A stretch of DNA of 64,000 nt, taken from assembly GCA_010093485.1 (NCBI GenBank), contig MU001499.1, positions 620,001-684,000 on the forward strand. Reading direction: 5' to 3'. The position numbers and the translations under genes were made by a program. Below are positions 44,025 through 55,863 of this stretch, piece by piece; position 1 is the first letter of the stretch, and every line of letters begins with the position of its first letter. The stretch is from Karstenula rhodostoma CBS 690.94 (lineage: Eukaryota > Ascomycota > Dothideomycetes > Pleosporales > Didymosphaeriaceae). The notes beneath the pieces were generated by a model. That model made no database searches and was not told the origin of the DNA. It saw nothing but the letters and a program-made list of their open reading frames with translations.

Positions 44025-44868
44025 CAGGTGGTGGGCTGAATGCGGGTCGTATTGTTTGGTGGTGAGACGTGATAAGACGACCTTCTTGTTCTGTAGGGCG
44101 TGTGACTCAACCAATCCTTCTCCAAGATGGCAGCCAGCGGCACTATGCAGGGCCCGAGTACGCTGCAGACAGTCGTGGAAAGGGGACGAATAGGAAGAGT
44201 AGGCCTCTCGTCTAAAGATAGGCCCTCGTGTTCGATTTTGGCTGGGGTGTGCTTATGGATTTGGTGTTGACCTCGGGACCATTTGCCCCGCGCGGTGGCG
44301 TCGCTGCTCGCAGATATTGGCCGTGCGCCGCCTGCCCTGCATTTGTCCACACATCATCGCGCTACCCTCGTCTCTGTTCCTGGGATATTGGCTGCGCGTT
44401 GGATGATTCCATTTGCAGGTTTATTTCTCATCTTTGTCAATGCTTGGGATCATCGTACTCGGCGTCGATAGTTGCCATGACGTTCGAATCGTGTCGGGCT
44501 CGTGTGGCTGGGCCCCAGCCCCCAGCCCGTTTCGGCACCAACCTCGTCTTTAATCGTCCAACCTGAGCGTCGAGAACATGCGAGGCGAACAAGCAGGACC
44601 ACGTATCTGACCGCTAGCCGAATGGCCGGCATTGTCTTTAAAGTAACCATTCTCACTAATCGTTGCATCCATTCCAGCTCAACCTCTCACTCAATCTCTT
44701 GCTCAACCTCTCCGTGACGCCTAGCTTCACATCTCAACACCACCACCAACACACTGCTGCCGTCGCTACCACTGCTTCTAGGCCGCTGACCATTCCGGCG
44801 CGTGCCGAACCTCCTTCTCTACGCAACATACTCCCGCTACTCTCCTCTTCCTCGCAAACATTTTCGCG
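44025..44868. other. Divergent promoter and long pyrimidine-rich leader
   Basis: Between PRO2 (minus) and Crh (plus). From about 44660 it is strongly C/T-rich, typical of a fungal transcription-start and leader region for a highly expressed wall gene. No coding signal. Confidence 0.5.
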
Positions 44869-46392
44869 ATGCTGCGCACTCTGAGAGCTGTCGCGGCTTG
44901 CGCGCTTCTCTCAGCTCCAGCATTGGCTCAAACCTATACCAACTGCAACCCCACTGAAAGCTCCTCCTGTCCTCCGGACTCGGCATTGGGGAAAACGGTC
45001 AACATCGATTTCACTTCTGCATCTGACAGCTTCACCGCCGAAGGCAACCCCACATACGGCTCCGATGGCGCATCGTTCACAGTGGCCAAACAGGGCGACA
45101 GCCCCAAGATCACTTCAAAATGGTACCTTATGTTTGGCCAGGTCGATATCGAGCTCCAAGCAGCCGCTGGTCAAGGTATTGTCAGCAGCTTCTTCCTGCA
45201 GTCCGACTGTCTGGACGAAATTGACTGGGAGTGGCTCGGTGGAGATAATGGCCAGGTGCAATCGAATTACTTTGGCAAAGGAAACACTGCAACGCACGAC
45301 CGAGGAGCCTTCCACGCGAACCCGGGAAACCACGACGGATTCCAGAAGTACACGATCATCTGGACTTCAGAACAGATTGCTTGGCAGATCAACGGGCAGA
45401 CCGTTCGCACTTTGATTCCCGATAACGCCAAAGGCCAGTACCCTCAGACACCCATGGCCATCAAGATCGGTGCCTGGGCCGGTGGTGACCCGAACAACGA
45501 GCAGGGCACCATTGACTGGGCTGGCGGCCTGACCGACTACAGCAAGGGCCCGTACACCATGAAAGTCAAGAACTTGAAGGTTCAGGATTATTCCACTGGT
45601 ACTACATACACCTATGGCGACACAAGCGGAACCTGGCAGTCGATCAAGTCAAATGGAGGCACTGTCAACTCGGGCGGAACCCCCGTTAAGGAAGACGCGC
45701 CTAGTATCACATCCGCAGCCGTCGGAGCTCCTCTTCCCTTCACTCCTCACACGACTTCTCCCTACACCAGGCCGAGCGTCTATCCATGGGTCCCTGACAC
45801 CACTGTGGTGACCGTTCCCACCACAACTTACGGCAACTACCCTGGATTACCAAGCGGATGGTCTGTTTCAGACTCTGGCAAAGTCATTCCTCCAAGCCAA
45901 GCTCCTGTCAGTAAGCACCTTCTTTTACCCCTACCTCCGCTTTCTACGCGTTCTTACTGACCCCGTTCACAGTCGACATCCCGAGCCGCTTTCTCTACGC
46001 CATCGCCACCAGCTTCGCCATCGGCTTCATCTGGAGGTTCTGAGCAAGTCACCACCTTCAGCACAGCCTACACTGCACCCGCAGAAACGTCCGAGGTCAA
46101 GTCTTTCGACTCTAAGGGCTTTTTAGTCACCACCTTCAACACAGCCTACACCGCGCCCGCAGGACCATCCGAGGTCAAATCTTTCGACTCTAAGGGCTTT
46201 CTAGTCACCAGTGCTGCCGCTTCTCCCGCTGCGACATCAAATAGCGCTGTCAGCCCATTGGCCAACAACGCAGTCGAGTCCAAAGGCAGCTTGCTAGCTC
46301 CCGAAGCTTCGAACGCATTCCGCTTCCCAGTTAGCTCTTTCCTAGCTGTATCCCTAGCGGCATTTATCGGTGTCCTGTCCGTTCTCCTGTAA
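44869..46392 (+). CDS. GPI-anchored Crh-type glucan-chitin transglycosylase (GH16)
   Basis: Two exons, 44869-45906 and 45973-46392, giving 485 residues. The signal peptide is MLRTLRAVAACALLSAPALA. The GH16 domain spans ~20-240, with the catalytic motif DEIDWEWLG (nucleophile and acid-base glutamates around Asp), SSFFLQSDCLDEID upstream, and KIGAWAGGDPNNEQGTIDWA. A Ser/Thr/Pro linker follows, including two 26-residue repeats starting VTTFSTAYTAPA and VTTFNTAYTAPA and ending KSFDSKGFL. The C-terminus (FRFPVSSFLAVSLAAFIGV then LSVLL) is a GPI-attachment signal. Crh enzymes link chitin to beta-1,6/1,3-glucan in the wall. The phase-0 donor is GTCAGT at 45907; a stronger-looking GTAAGC four bases later would shift frame and give a different short C-terminus. 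Confidence 0.92.
46048..46203 (+). repeat. 78-bp in-frame tandem duplication in Crh
   Basis: Units 46048-46125 and 46126-46203 encode two near-identical 26-residue blocks (VTTF[S/N]TAYTAPA...SEVKSFDSKGFL). A third partial copy begins VTS. Confidence 0.9.
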
Positions 46393-47816
46393 ACTTTTAG
46401 CTCGGGACTTTTTCCTTGGCCGCTTCGGCGGCGTCTTTCCCTGGCAACTTGTATAGCATCAGCGTTGGCGTTTCTTGGTGTCTTTCCGATTGGATTAGGC
46501 TAGAGGCTGTGTTCGCCTTGTATAGATGTCTACGGACACGTCATGATCATGATGATGATCAAAGTTAATACGAATTTATTGAGCCATGCTCTGAACATAA
46601 TGGGAAGACCGATTTACTCACCAGATTCCAAGTTTACAATATGTTCCAAATCGTGCGCCTACTCACGTACAGGGGACGCTGAAGATTCGCTGCCTGTATT
46701 TGGACTTCTGTTCTGGCGTTTTACGTTCGAATTAACGAGGGTAGCTAGGAAGGTGGTTGGGCTTAGGATCGGTCGCGATGCTGCGTCGCTCCACACAGCC
46801 ACATAGGTCAGTTAAACAAACGTTTTGGGGTTCACCTACAGAAGGCAACATCTCATCGTTGACGCTTTGCAGTGCGGCTGTAATTGTTAAACAATATCTA
46901 ATTTGGCCTGCAGGCTTAATCTATCCTATATCAAGTCACAGGTCAGCTAGAGCCGTCCTTGCAAGAACACAGCGGAAACACCTGGGCTTTCACGTAGACG
47001 ATACAATGAGGCACTGATACTAATTAAGGTAGTAATTACCCCCATACATGAACTCGTTCTACTTATTGTGGCAATACTAAGTGGGCTAGACAATTTAGAC
47101 ACTATGTGTGCACCGATTTGTGCAACAGTTGGGAACCTCCCATATTAGTAATATATATTTACACGCAGGAAAATAGGATATGATTATAATGTGCTGCTTA
47201 ATGGACAACATATAGCCGCATGGACGACGAGCCTTTATGGTAAAGTCAGCGACTCCGGGTCCGTGGCTGATAAGAAAGTGATTAGAACGTCTAGACATTA
47301 GCCAGGATAGTGAAGCTTATTTTAAAAGGGACAAAGGAAGGAGCATATTGCTGAACGTGTCGTCTGCCACGCTAGGCCTTAGACATACCTCCAACAAGTA
47401 CTTCGAGGATTACCTCTGGGTCGGTTTAAAGAAAGAGCTAGCGTCGAAGAACATAGTATCGAGAATATTGAACGAAGTTCGCTCAGACATGACTACATAA
47501 TTCATACTTATCCCACCTCTTCACGCAAGTGCGGTCCGGTCGTTACTCATTTCTCCGTCCGGTAAGTCATAAACATTTCAAACATCCATCACCTCGCAAG
47601 TTGACCCAAGATCTACGCAGCATATTCGAAGTTACCAATCTGCTCAAGTCCGCGCGCTAGTATGCACCGCTTCATCCGCAGCAGGTCTCGCGGAGTCGTC
47701 GAACAACCCTGTTTCTAGGACGCCTGGTGAAGATAGGTTCCTTCTTGATTTGTTCACCAAAGCCTTGACCGGCGCTGTACTCGCTCCATCAGACTATAGA
47801 AGCTGTCGATACAAGC
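46393..47816. other. AT-richer gene-poor region
   Basis: Frames are short. A minus frame at 47095-47298 begins MSRRSNHFLISHGPGVADF but has no recognisable domain. Possible decayed repeats; I could not define ends or terminal repeats. Confidence 0.4.
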
Positions 47817-47954
47817 ATGGGCGTGGAGCTATTTCGCCATGTTCGCCAGCTAGCAGGTACTCGAGTGGAATTGGCTGCATTGGAGAGGTTTATGGCGCAG
47901 AGCCAAAGCGAAATGATCGAACTACTTAGACGATTAAGAGGAGAGGGCTATTGA
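47817..47954 (+). CDS. Very small open frame, predicted amphipathic helix
   Basis: A 45-residue frame MGVELFRHVRQLAGTRVELA... ending LLRRLRGEGY. Leu/Arg/Glu spacing suggests an amphipathic or coiled-coil helix. A second frame just upstream (about 47675-47810; GEDRFLLDLFTKALTGAVLA) is also protein-like, so the two could be exons of one small gene. No family is recognised. Confidence 0.25.
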   Translation: MGVELFRHVRQLAGTRVELAALERFMAQSQSEMIELLRRLRGEGY

Positions 47955-48111
47955 TTGTATCATTTGCTTGTAGGCTTAGACCAGAGCACTCTCACCAGCT
48001 GAGCTCAGCCTGAGCCAACTGACTGGGTGGTGCACATGGATCAGCAAAAATTGAACAAGCGATGGCACGACCAGTCCAGGACAACCACAGGGCAAAAAGG
48101 AAATGAATCAT
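47955..48111. other. tRNA 3' flank
   Basis: Short non-coding stretch at the 3' end of the minus-strand tRNA gene. Confidence 0.4.
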
Positions 48112-48196
48112 GGTCAGTACGGGGGTCGAACCCGCGACCTTGGCGTTAACAAGGAAGATATTAGCACCACGCTCTAACCAACTGAGCTAACCGACC
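48112..48196 (-). tRNA. tRNA-Ile (AAU) with a ~12-nt intron
   Basis: Read on the minus strand, the cloverleaf has a 7-bp acceptor stem (GGTCGGT/ACTGACC, one G-T pair). The D arm is GCTC-AGTTGGTTA-GAGC. The anticodon stem is TGGTG/CGCCA with loop CTAATAA after removing a ~12-nt insert at the usual position 37/38. The T arm is GCGGG-TTCGACC-CCCGT. The anticodon AAT reads Ile AUU/AUC codons after inosine modification. Length is 85 nt with intron, 73 without. No CCA is encoded, as expected. Confidence 0.95.
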
Positions 48197-49980
48197 CGGT
48201 TGTTGTTTGATTGATGAGGAAATCTAAACATACAGTGTATCTATAGCCATATCAAAGTGAAATGAAAACGCCATCAGAGACTAGCACTGATCCTGGAAAA
48301 GATCTTGCACGGTGGGATGACTTGGTGGGTTTTCTCAGGGTCCGGATCTGGTCAGGCAAGCGAGAGATGGCGGATACACTAATGCAGGACTTGAGTGCGG
48401 AGACCGAGGATGCGACCAAGACGCCGCAGATCTAGACTTGTCAAATATGATACTTCGCGAGCTTCTGGAAGCCGCGGCAAAACGCAATACATGAACTCTG
48501 TAGGGTGCCAAAACACAAATATTTCAAACAGCTCAGAACTAGACTTGTAAATGCTCCTCCTTTTCTTGGTCTTCTTGTAATATCAGGGCAGTGTAGGTCT
48601 GGCGAAGCGGACAGTCTGAGAGGAGGTGGGACCAGACAATCTGTGGCTAGGAACACATTTTGGCTCTAGGAGCTCCTCCAATGTTCAAATGCTGCGGTAG
48701 TGTGAAAAAAACGCTGTCGGTCTGCTACGCACGCTGTCGAGATGGAGCCAAATTTGTCGGACGCCTACATGGACGGTGTGTGTACACAGTCAGGTCCAGA
48801 GACCATTTGAACTAACCATAAATGATTCTTGCATCAGCTACAGGACTTCTAGGCCACAAGCAACTCTGTTTACATGGACATGCCTGGATAATGAAGAGAG
48901 ACCGCCAAGTCAATGAATGTGATGTAGCCGTCTGGCCTGGAAATCTGATTTGTTTGTCAAGAGGTGGAGGTATACCGTAATTTAGCTCCAATCATGCAGA
49001 TGCACCGTTCGCGAATTAGTCTACATTGACATGCAGGGGTCACCGGCTCGTGTAACAGGAGAGATCGCGCACAGTCGACATCTGAAGAGCTTTCGTACAC
49101 ACGAATGCTTAAAACCGCTTAGAACATAGGACAGTCGCCAATACGAGAGATGATGTCTTGGAAAAGACCAGTGATCGTACGGTAATGGCTTCAGCTGGAC
49201 GCCAGGTTGGAGCAGCTGTGATGGGATGGGATGATGTCAGAGCCGGCACTTCCCTGACAGCGTCGAGGTCCACACGATGCCATCACCATGCCTCCCATGT
49301 GGGTATGGAACCATCCCGTGCCTAGAACAATACCTTGAAAAGATTGCCAACTTTTGCTGAAGCTTGCGATAGCTGCGAGATGATGCGAATAGACAGCTCG
49401 GTGTCACGGTGGACGTGTGAGTTGTGGTACCACTTGACCAGAGCCGACGTCTGGCGTGGACGGCCTTTGCCACAACCTCTCACCACACCGCTCCATCGAG
49501 CCTCCCACAGCAAGCTGCACCTGCGAATTCTGTGGTATCACAGATGGGCTTGCCAATTGCGTTGCGTGCAGCGCCTTCTTGTAAAAACGTTGTGGGCATC
49601 CGAGCGTTGCAGCTGGCGCTAGAACCAGCCCCCTGTAATGCTCACACCGTCTCGCCAACCGGACTAGGCCGGCTTTCAGCCAACTATCAGGTCACAAGCA
49701 TGCAATCGTTTACCAAAAAAGCCATGGGGCCTGCCTGCCTTGCAGCGGGACCTCGTCGATGTCATAGGCGCGAGTGTGCTTCCCATGTTCGTGGTGGCGG
49801 GACTTCGCTGCATCAGCACCCGCCTCTCTATTTTAAACCTGGCTGGGGTGACTTCAGGCGCGCCTGCTCAGGACTTTCCTCAGCAGACTTCGGTCCCCCC
49901 ATCCAGCGATGTGTTAGTAGCGCAGGATATGCGCATAGTCGGAGATCTAACCACGGTTGCACAAGAAATTGCTCGTCGAG
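48197..49980. other. Intergenic, no firm gene
   Basis: 1.8 kb with overlapping short frames on both strands. A TTTTAAACC TATA-like stretch lies near 49830, about 150 bp upstream of the hypothetical gene that follows. A frame at 49740-50009 overlaps that gene's start in another frame and is not supported. Confidence 0.4.
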
Positions 49981-50559
49981 ATGGAGGTTACAGAGAGGCT
50001 TGTGAATAGTCCGACACCACCACTGCCGGTCCGCAACCCAAACCATCGATATCCACCACGAAAAGCCGCTTTTGCCGTACCAAACAGCTCAGCCAAGCTC
50101 ATCCCAAAGCCCCTCTTCAGCAAAAGAAGCAGGCTGTCGCCTTTGGAAATACACATCGAAGTACAGGAATTCCCGGACTGGTCTTCACGCTCTTCCTCAC
50201 AATCATCTGGTCCTCCGTCGCCGACGTTCTCGTTTACGTCTTTCGCATCGTACGCATCGTCGGCAACGACAGTGTCCGGACCCGGCTCGATACGCGAAAG
50301 ACCAGCATCGCAAGAGTACCTGTTCCCACCATCGGATATTTGCAATTGGGGCAACGAATGGGAGCCGTCCCATGCACCAAAACCCCGCTTGCGGAGAATC
50401 AAGACCCCTAAGAAAGAGACGCTGAGAGATTTGCGCGCGAAAGGAAGCGACGTATGTTTGCAGAGGGTATACGAGCAGCAGCTTGAGCTTTACCTCAACG
50501 GTGCCCTGTTTCCGCGGACAAAGTGGAAGTATGGTTTGAGTTGTGTCGAGGAAGAGTAA
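49981..50559 (+). CDS. Hypothetical protein, Ser/Pro-rich with charged C-terminal helix
   Basis: A 192-residue intronless frame from ATG 49981 (MEVTERLVNSPTPPLPVRNP). The middle is a Ser-rich linker (SSRSSSQSSGPPSPTFSF). The C-terminus is charged and helical: PRLRRIKTPKKETLRDLRAK, LQRVYEQQLELYLNGALFP. No membrane segment or signal peptide. The DLRAK..LQRVYEQQLELYLNG block looks conserved-protein-like, but I do not recognise a family. The frame extends upstream without an ATG, so 49981 is the first usable start. Confidence 0.6.
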   Translation: MEVTERLVNSPTPPLPVRNPNHRYPPRKAAFAVPNSSAKLIPKPLFSKRSRLSPLEIHIEVQEFPDWSSRSSSQSSGPPSPTFSFTSFASYASSATTVSGPGSIRERPASQEYLFPPSDICNWGNEWEPSHAPKPRLRRIKTPKKETLRDLRAKGSDVCLQRVYEQQLELYLNGALFPRTKWKYGLSCVEEE

Positions 50560-52157
50560 CAGCGCTCGATGCGTAAAGACTAACGTTGTACGACTGGTAA
50601 GCGGAAGGTTTATCCCTCAGCTGCGAGACGCGATGCTGACGAATGCAGTGCATATGAATTACATGAAGCATTTTTAAGAGCGGCCTTCTATGATACCAAG
50701 ATACTTTTACGGAGTTTGAGCGGTTGTATGGATTCCAGGATGGGGGAAGCTGGGATGGAAAGATTCTGTTTGTCACCAATGTACCTACTTACATAGTGTG
50801 TTAATGTGTTAATGTTTTGTATGATACTGCGGAAACATCTGTCGCATCCTATCAACTTTACCAGGGCAGATTCACATGTGCATGCGCTTGCATGTTCTTC
50901 CATTATGCCACCTTGAGTTGGATTAAACTGTAAGCTAGACTTGAAATATAATAGGGCATCGCCTCGGACACAGAATTTTGCAAAAGTTGGCAGATTCCAA
51001 GATGGACGTAGGCGGATAGGAGAGAACGGAGATGAGCGAGATGGAACTGTACTGGCCTTGAAATATATAGAGCTCTTCGATTTGTCTCACAGAAAAAGCA
51101 TACCAAGCACTGAAAAAACCCTTTAAACCACACCGCGGCACCCAAGTGTGTCGAGCCCAAGTACCGAAGCACAAGCCTCTAAAATACCCCATGTCCACCC
51201 ACCAGTAAACCCAGTACCTATATGCCATAAGAACCAACAGGATATCCCCACCCATCCCCTACCCACCAACCACACATACCCTTCACTAGCCCCCACCCCC
51301 ACCCCCACCCCGGCCCCCCAACGGCTCGCCACCACACCCCCAGCACCACAGTTCCCAACCCCCACATGCTCGCGCTACTGCATGTGAAACACCACTCCTC
51401 CAGCCAGCCTTATCTACCCCGGGTAGATCCGGACTCTGACCTTCCCTTCCGCTTCCCGCGGCAACGTACTGTCCTAACTGCATCGCGCGCCGAGAGACAT
51501 GTCAAGTGTAGAGGGATGGTTCTCGGATCGGTTCGCATGTGATCGGCAACGACGGGTCTGCGGGCGGGGATGCGGCTGATTGGGGGGAGATAAGATGGGG
51601 TTGGGTGCTGTATACAGTGCATGCACACTGAATGTGTTGATTGCGCAAAACCATGGTTTTCGGTGCTACGGTTTGATATGGATTGTTCCGGCAGCGGTGC
51701 GGTAGAATTGTTCATGACACGACGCCCTGTGACGTGCAACATGTCCGCGAGTGATTGTCCAATTTGTCTTGTTAGGAATCCGAGTCACGGTGTTCAGCTA
51801 TATCGTTGGGTATCACAGAGGTTTACTGTCAGTGCACGACATCGTTCACAGAACAGTGGACACGGTGGAACAACTAGTAGTGTAACAAAATTCAATTTTG
51901 CACCGTCTACGCTACGTCGAACAAGAAACGAATCCGCTCGTCATAATTACCCAACGGGTGTCAGGGTGGATACAGGATGGTGCCGGAGAGGTGGTAGGGG
52001 GTATCGCAACTGAATATCCATCCGGTCTTTTTTTCGGCAACCAAGCCGGCCAGTCTAATTCAACAAAAGCGGAACAGCCGCCGGTAGTGACCGAACATGC
52101 AGTAAACTTGGCGAAAAGCGTGTGCCAAAATACGAACTACACCTTAGAGGCGGTGAA
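50560..52157. other. Intergenic, no gene seen
   Basis: 1.6 kb with short frames only. It contains an ACCCCC repeat (entered separately). The malic enzyme 3' UTR lies at the right end. Confidence 0.45.
51291..51313. repeat. ACCCCC low-complexity repeat
   Basis: About four CCCCCA units in a longer C/A-rich stretch (51240-51370). It does not match the fungal telomere repeat TTAGGG/CCCTAA. Confidence 0.8.
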
Positions 52158-54257
52158 TTATAGGTGCGCGTTGTTCAGGCCGTTGGTAACGTGCCCAACG
52201 CCGTTGCCATTGGCAAAGGGGTGGTGGCCACTGCCGGCAGGCTGAGTAACGGGGTAGGTCGTCTTTTCGATTTCGTTGAAGGGATCGTACATCCTCTCCT
52301 TGATGTACACGTCGAGCTGGTCGTCAGACATCTGGCGGAGCTCAACGGCGCGGTCAACGCCGTTTTGCTGAGCAGCACGGATGACGCCACGGGTAACGAC
52401 AACGGAAACTTCGCGGATGCGGCGGATGTCAGGGTACAACCAGCCATCAGCGGTCTCCTGCTTGTTGAGCGCGGTGGACAGGGACTCTGCGGAGGCGTAG
52501 ATCATGTCCTGGGAGATGGTGATGGACTTGGAGAGAATGGCGCCGAGACCAATACCAGGGAACACATACATGTTGTTACCCTGGCCGGGCGTAAGCAGCT
52601 TGCCGTTGTACTCCAGGGACGGGAAGGGAGATCCCGATGCAAACAAGCAGCGGCCCTCGGTGTTGTGTACGGCCTCATCGAAGGTGCACTCCGATTTGCT
52701 GGAAGGGTTGGAGAGAGGGAAGATGATTGGCCTGTCGTTGAGCTTGGCCATCTTCTGGAGGATGTCCTTGTTGAAGGCCCCGCCAATAGTGGAAAGACCC
52801 ATCAAGATGGTGGGCTGCACGAAGTCGATAAGACGCGAGAGAGACTGGTATTGGCGGCCATTGTTGTCATCACGGGCAAAGTACACCTTGTGCTCGGCGA
52901 GCTTGTCGCCACGGTCATGAGTGACAAGACCTTTTGAATCGACAAACCAGAACTTCTTGCGAGCCTCTTCCTCGGTGACGCCTTCCTTGATGAAGAACTC
53001 AACAATCTGCTTAGCAACACCAACACCGGCACTGCCCGCGCCCAGGAAAACGGCGCGATGATCCTTCGCGGGCACACCGGATGCACGAATTGCGTTGATG
53101 AAGCCACCAACAATGACGGCGCCCGTTCCCTGCACGTCGTCATTGAACATGCAGTATTTGTTTTGGTATCGCTCGAGAGCGGGGAAGGGGCTCTTGAAGT
53201 CCTCGAATTGTATGACGATGCTGCACACGATCAGTTGCCGTATCTAGACAAGTCACACAGGATATGCTTACCTGGGCCACTTGTCGGTCAGCGCCGTCAT
53301 GAGCTCGTCTAGGAACTCCTTCTCCTCGGCGGCGGAGATCTTGGGCGTTCTTGAACCCATGTACAGCGGGTCGTTGCGGAGAGCCTCGTTTCCTGTGCCC
53401 AGATCCAGCGTCAAGGGCAGAGTGCCCGAGGGCCTGATACCAGCGCAGGCAGTGTATAGAGCCAGCTTGCCGACAGGGATACCCATGCCGTTGACACCAA
53501 GATCTCCAAGACCCAGAATTCGCGAGCCATCGGTGAGAACGGTGATCTCAACCTCATGCGGCCAGTTGTCGAGGATCTCGCGCAGGTGACCCCGGTCGTT
53601 CCAGGAGAGGTACATGCCCTCGGGTTGTGTCCAGATCTCGTGCCATCGGACGCAGGCCTCGCCAACGGTCGGGGTGTAGATAAGAGGGGTCAATTCCTGA
53701 CCAGTTGTTAGTGCATGCACGTTTGCGGGCATGGGAGGGCAGCAGCAGCAAAGCAGCTTACCTTGATGTTTTCTGACATCAGACGGTAGAAGAGGTGGAC
53801 GTTGGTGGCGCGGAGGTGGGTCAAATACTGGAACTTCTCAATTGGCGTCGGCTTCATGGCGAGCAGTCGGAGACCTGTTGGTGTTAGTCGGGGGATCCAA
53901 TCGCGGGTTCCACAGGGTGCATGGTTTGCTTACATCGCTGTGCCTGGACTTCGTGGCTCTCGACTGCGGGGGGCGTGAGGCCGTATGTTTTGAGCTGGCG
54001 GCGGATGTCTGGCGAGTTGGCCATGTCATAGTCACCACCACTGTGCACTGTGTGAGCAATTGAGCGGGCATGGGCGCCGAGCGAGGGACTTACGTGGTGC
54101 TGAGCTGCCTGGTGGCACTGGGCCTCTGTGGTTGGGCGGGAGACATGTTGGAAATGGTAGCTAGAGAGCGTTGGGGAGGAGAGGGAGAAGGGTAGATTCT
54201 GGAAAAGCGAGGGGCGCGGGAGAGAGCAACGGCTTTAAAAGGATTTAATTTCAGCAT
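52158..54257 (-). CDS. Malic enzyme (NAD(P)-dependent, decarboxylating), probably mitochondrial
   Basis: Five exons: 54257-54094, 54040-53934, 53874-53762, 53696-53272 and 53220-52158, giving 623 residues. The first ~50 residues (MLKLNPFKAVALSRAPRFSR) are basic and Ser-rich, resembling a mitochondrial presequence; an internal ATG at the MSPAQPQRP stretch could give a cytosolic form. Landmarks are TPLIYTPTVGEAC, GDLGVNGMGIPVGKLALYTA, IVIQFEDF, FNDDVQGTGAVIVGGF, the dinucleotide motif FLGAGSAGVGVAKQI, IIFPLSNPSSKSECTFDEA and GQGNNMYVFPGIGLGA. It converts malate to pyruvate and CO2 with NAD(P)H. Cofactor preference is not evident. Confidence 0.95.
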
Positions 54258-54730
54258 TGACAGGTGCAGCGGGACGAGACAAGGGGAACGGAGGGTGTCG
54301 TATGGCCGCGACGATGGGCTGACTTGGTGCAACAGAACCTATCGGAAGACGGCAAACGGACGGGCAAGGAGTCAGCGGGCGGGAGAGGTTGGGCCTGAAG
54401 AGGAGAGCCGGGGGGCACTGCTGCTGCTCTCAATTGCGTGCACGCTCTCGCCAACAGCGTTCCATAAAAAAAAACCCCCAGTTGGCATGACTGACGCCGG
54501 GGAAGCAGCAGCCCTAGCGGGAATGGGAATGCATCAACCCAGCAAGAGTGCCGCTGAGGCGCAGGCATCGGAGCAGATCGGGACCTAGAGCCCTCCTAGA
54601 GGCCTCCCAGGACGCACCGTGTGGGGGACGCCCGTCCGCGTTGCGGCTGCGGCTCCACGGTGCGCGACAGTGCTGTTGCATCCGGAGCCCAAACAAGTCG
54701 TCTCGACGCACACGCGATCCTTTACAAATC

Positions 54731-54751
54731 ACGACTTACGACTTACGACTT
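54731..54751. repeat. ACGACTT x3
   Basis: Three head-to-tail copies of ACGACTT. Confidence 0.85.
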
Positions 54752-54884
54752 ATTACGGGCGCGCCATCCGTTGCGCACCGCCGACAAGTCAACCGCCTGT
54801 CGGCCGCGGTATGCAGCTGCTCAGGGCATGTCGCCGTGCCGCGGGATCGACTACAGTCTACTAACCATCCCGCGGCACAGCGAA

Positions 54885-54923
54885 CACCCAGCAGCACCCA
54901 GCACCCAGCACCCAGCACCCAGC
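54885..54923. repeat. CACCCAG/CAG 7-bp repeat, about 5 copies
   Basis: CACCCAG units with one inserted CAG after the first copy. Confidence 0.85.
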
Positions 54924-55863
54924 TGTCTCGGAACTGAGCGTCACCCGCAGCGACGCCGTTTCAACGCAATCGCCCAAAACCACAACCATCGAGGGCCACA
55001 TGGCGCCTCCAGCCGGGCCAGCTTGGTAATCGGCCAGCCGCCCCTTTCGTCGACATGACATGCCGCGCACGCACACCGACTGCTCGTGTGCTCCCGTCCC
55101 GTCCTCTCCTCCCCATTATCGTCTGCTGCGCCCAGTGGTGAGTGTCCCCCCATCGGCCGTGGCGCTATTTTGCCGTCCAACTCTGGCTGCTCGAGACACC
55201 ATGCCCATCGATGCAACAGTGCAACTGCATGTGCTCTGGCGCAGCGGTTCTTGATTGCTGAGAACGGCTGCAGTTACAGTCCCCATGTACTACCAACCGA
55301 GCCAAGCCGAGTGAGCGTCCGTCGAGATCCGCAGCGGCGGATGCGGGGAAAGCTTGATTCGAACTTGCAGATACATACAATGTCTTTCTTCTTTGGGATA
55401 CGGCACGGCAATCTATCCTCCCGCGGATCATCTGCACAGTGCCTGCTGCTGCTGCTGTGTGTACAAGATGATGGCGCAAGGACTTGGAGTACGCGACCAA
55501 AGTCCGCTTGACAGTCGCAGTGCGGGACTGACGCCATCAGACGTGGTGCTGTCAAGCCTCTCTGTGCAACTCAGACCGGTTGCCAAGCGGCTGTCGTGGG
55601 TTTGATGTGTTTTGGACTTTTCTTGGTGTTGTGGCTTGTCTCTGGGGTTCGCGTGGGCGTGTGGGATGGCCTGTGGCTTGGCTTCCCCAGCCACACCTGC
55701 CAATGACGTCGCTTGCTGCGCGTCACTATGAGCCGTGAGGCGCTCATAGCTCTTGCAAACAACAACCCTACAGCTGCTGCTGCTGCTGCCACAATCCCGC
55801 TCCAGGTCATGTTCTGCATCTAATTAAAATTCCAATCGAATCCCCGAGAAACCGCAGCCTGCC

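Larger units (their letters stand above)
54258..55863. other. Divergent spacer with short tandem repeats
   Basis: 1.6 kb between malic enzyme and the HAM1-like gene, GC-rich. Overlapping frames on both strands lack motifs. Two 7-bp repeats (entered separately) and a CTG run (55441-55457, near-perfect) are present. Confidence 0.45.

Noticed and set aside
51291..51313. Possible telomeric or subtelomeric repeat
   Set aside because: The unit is CCCCCA, not CCCTAA; it is an isolated low-complexity tract.
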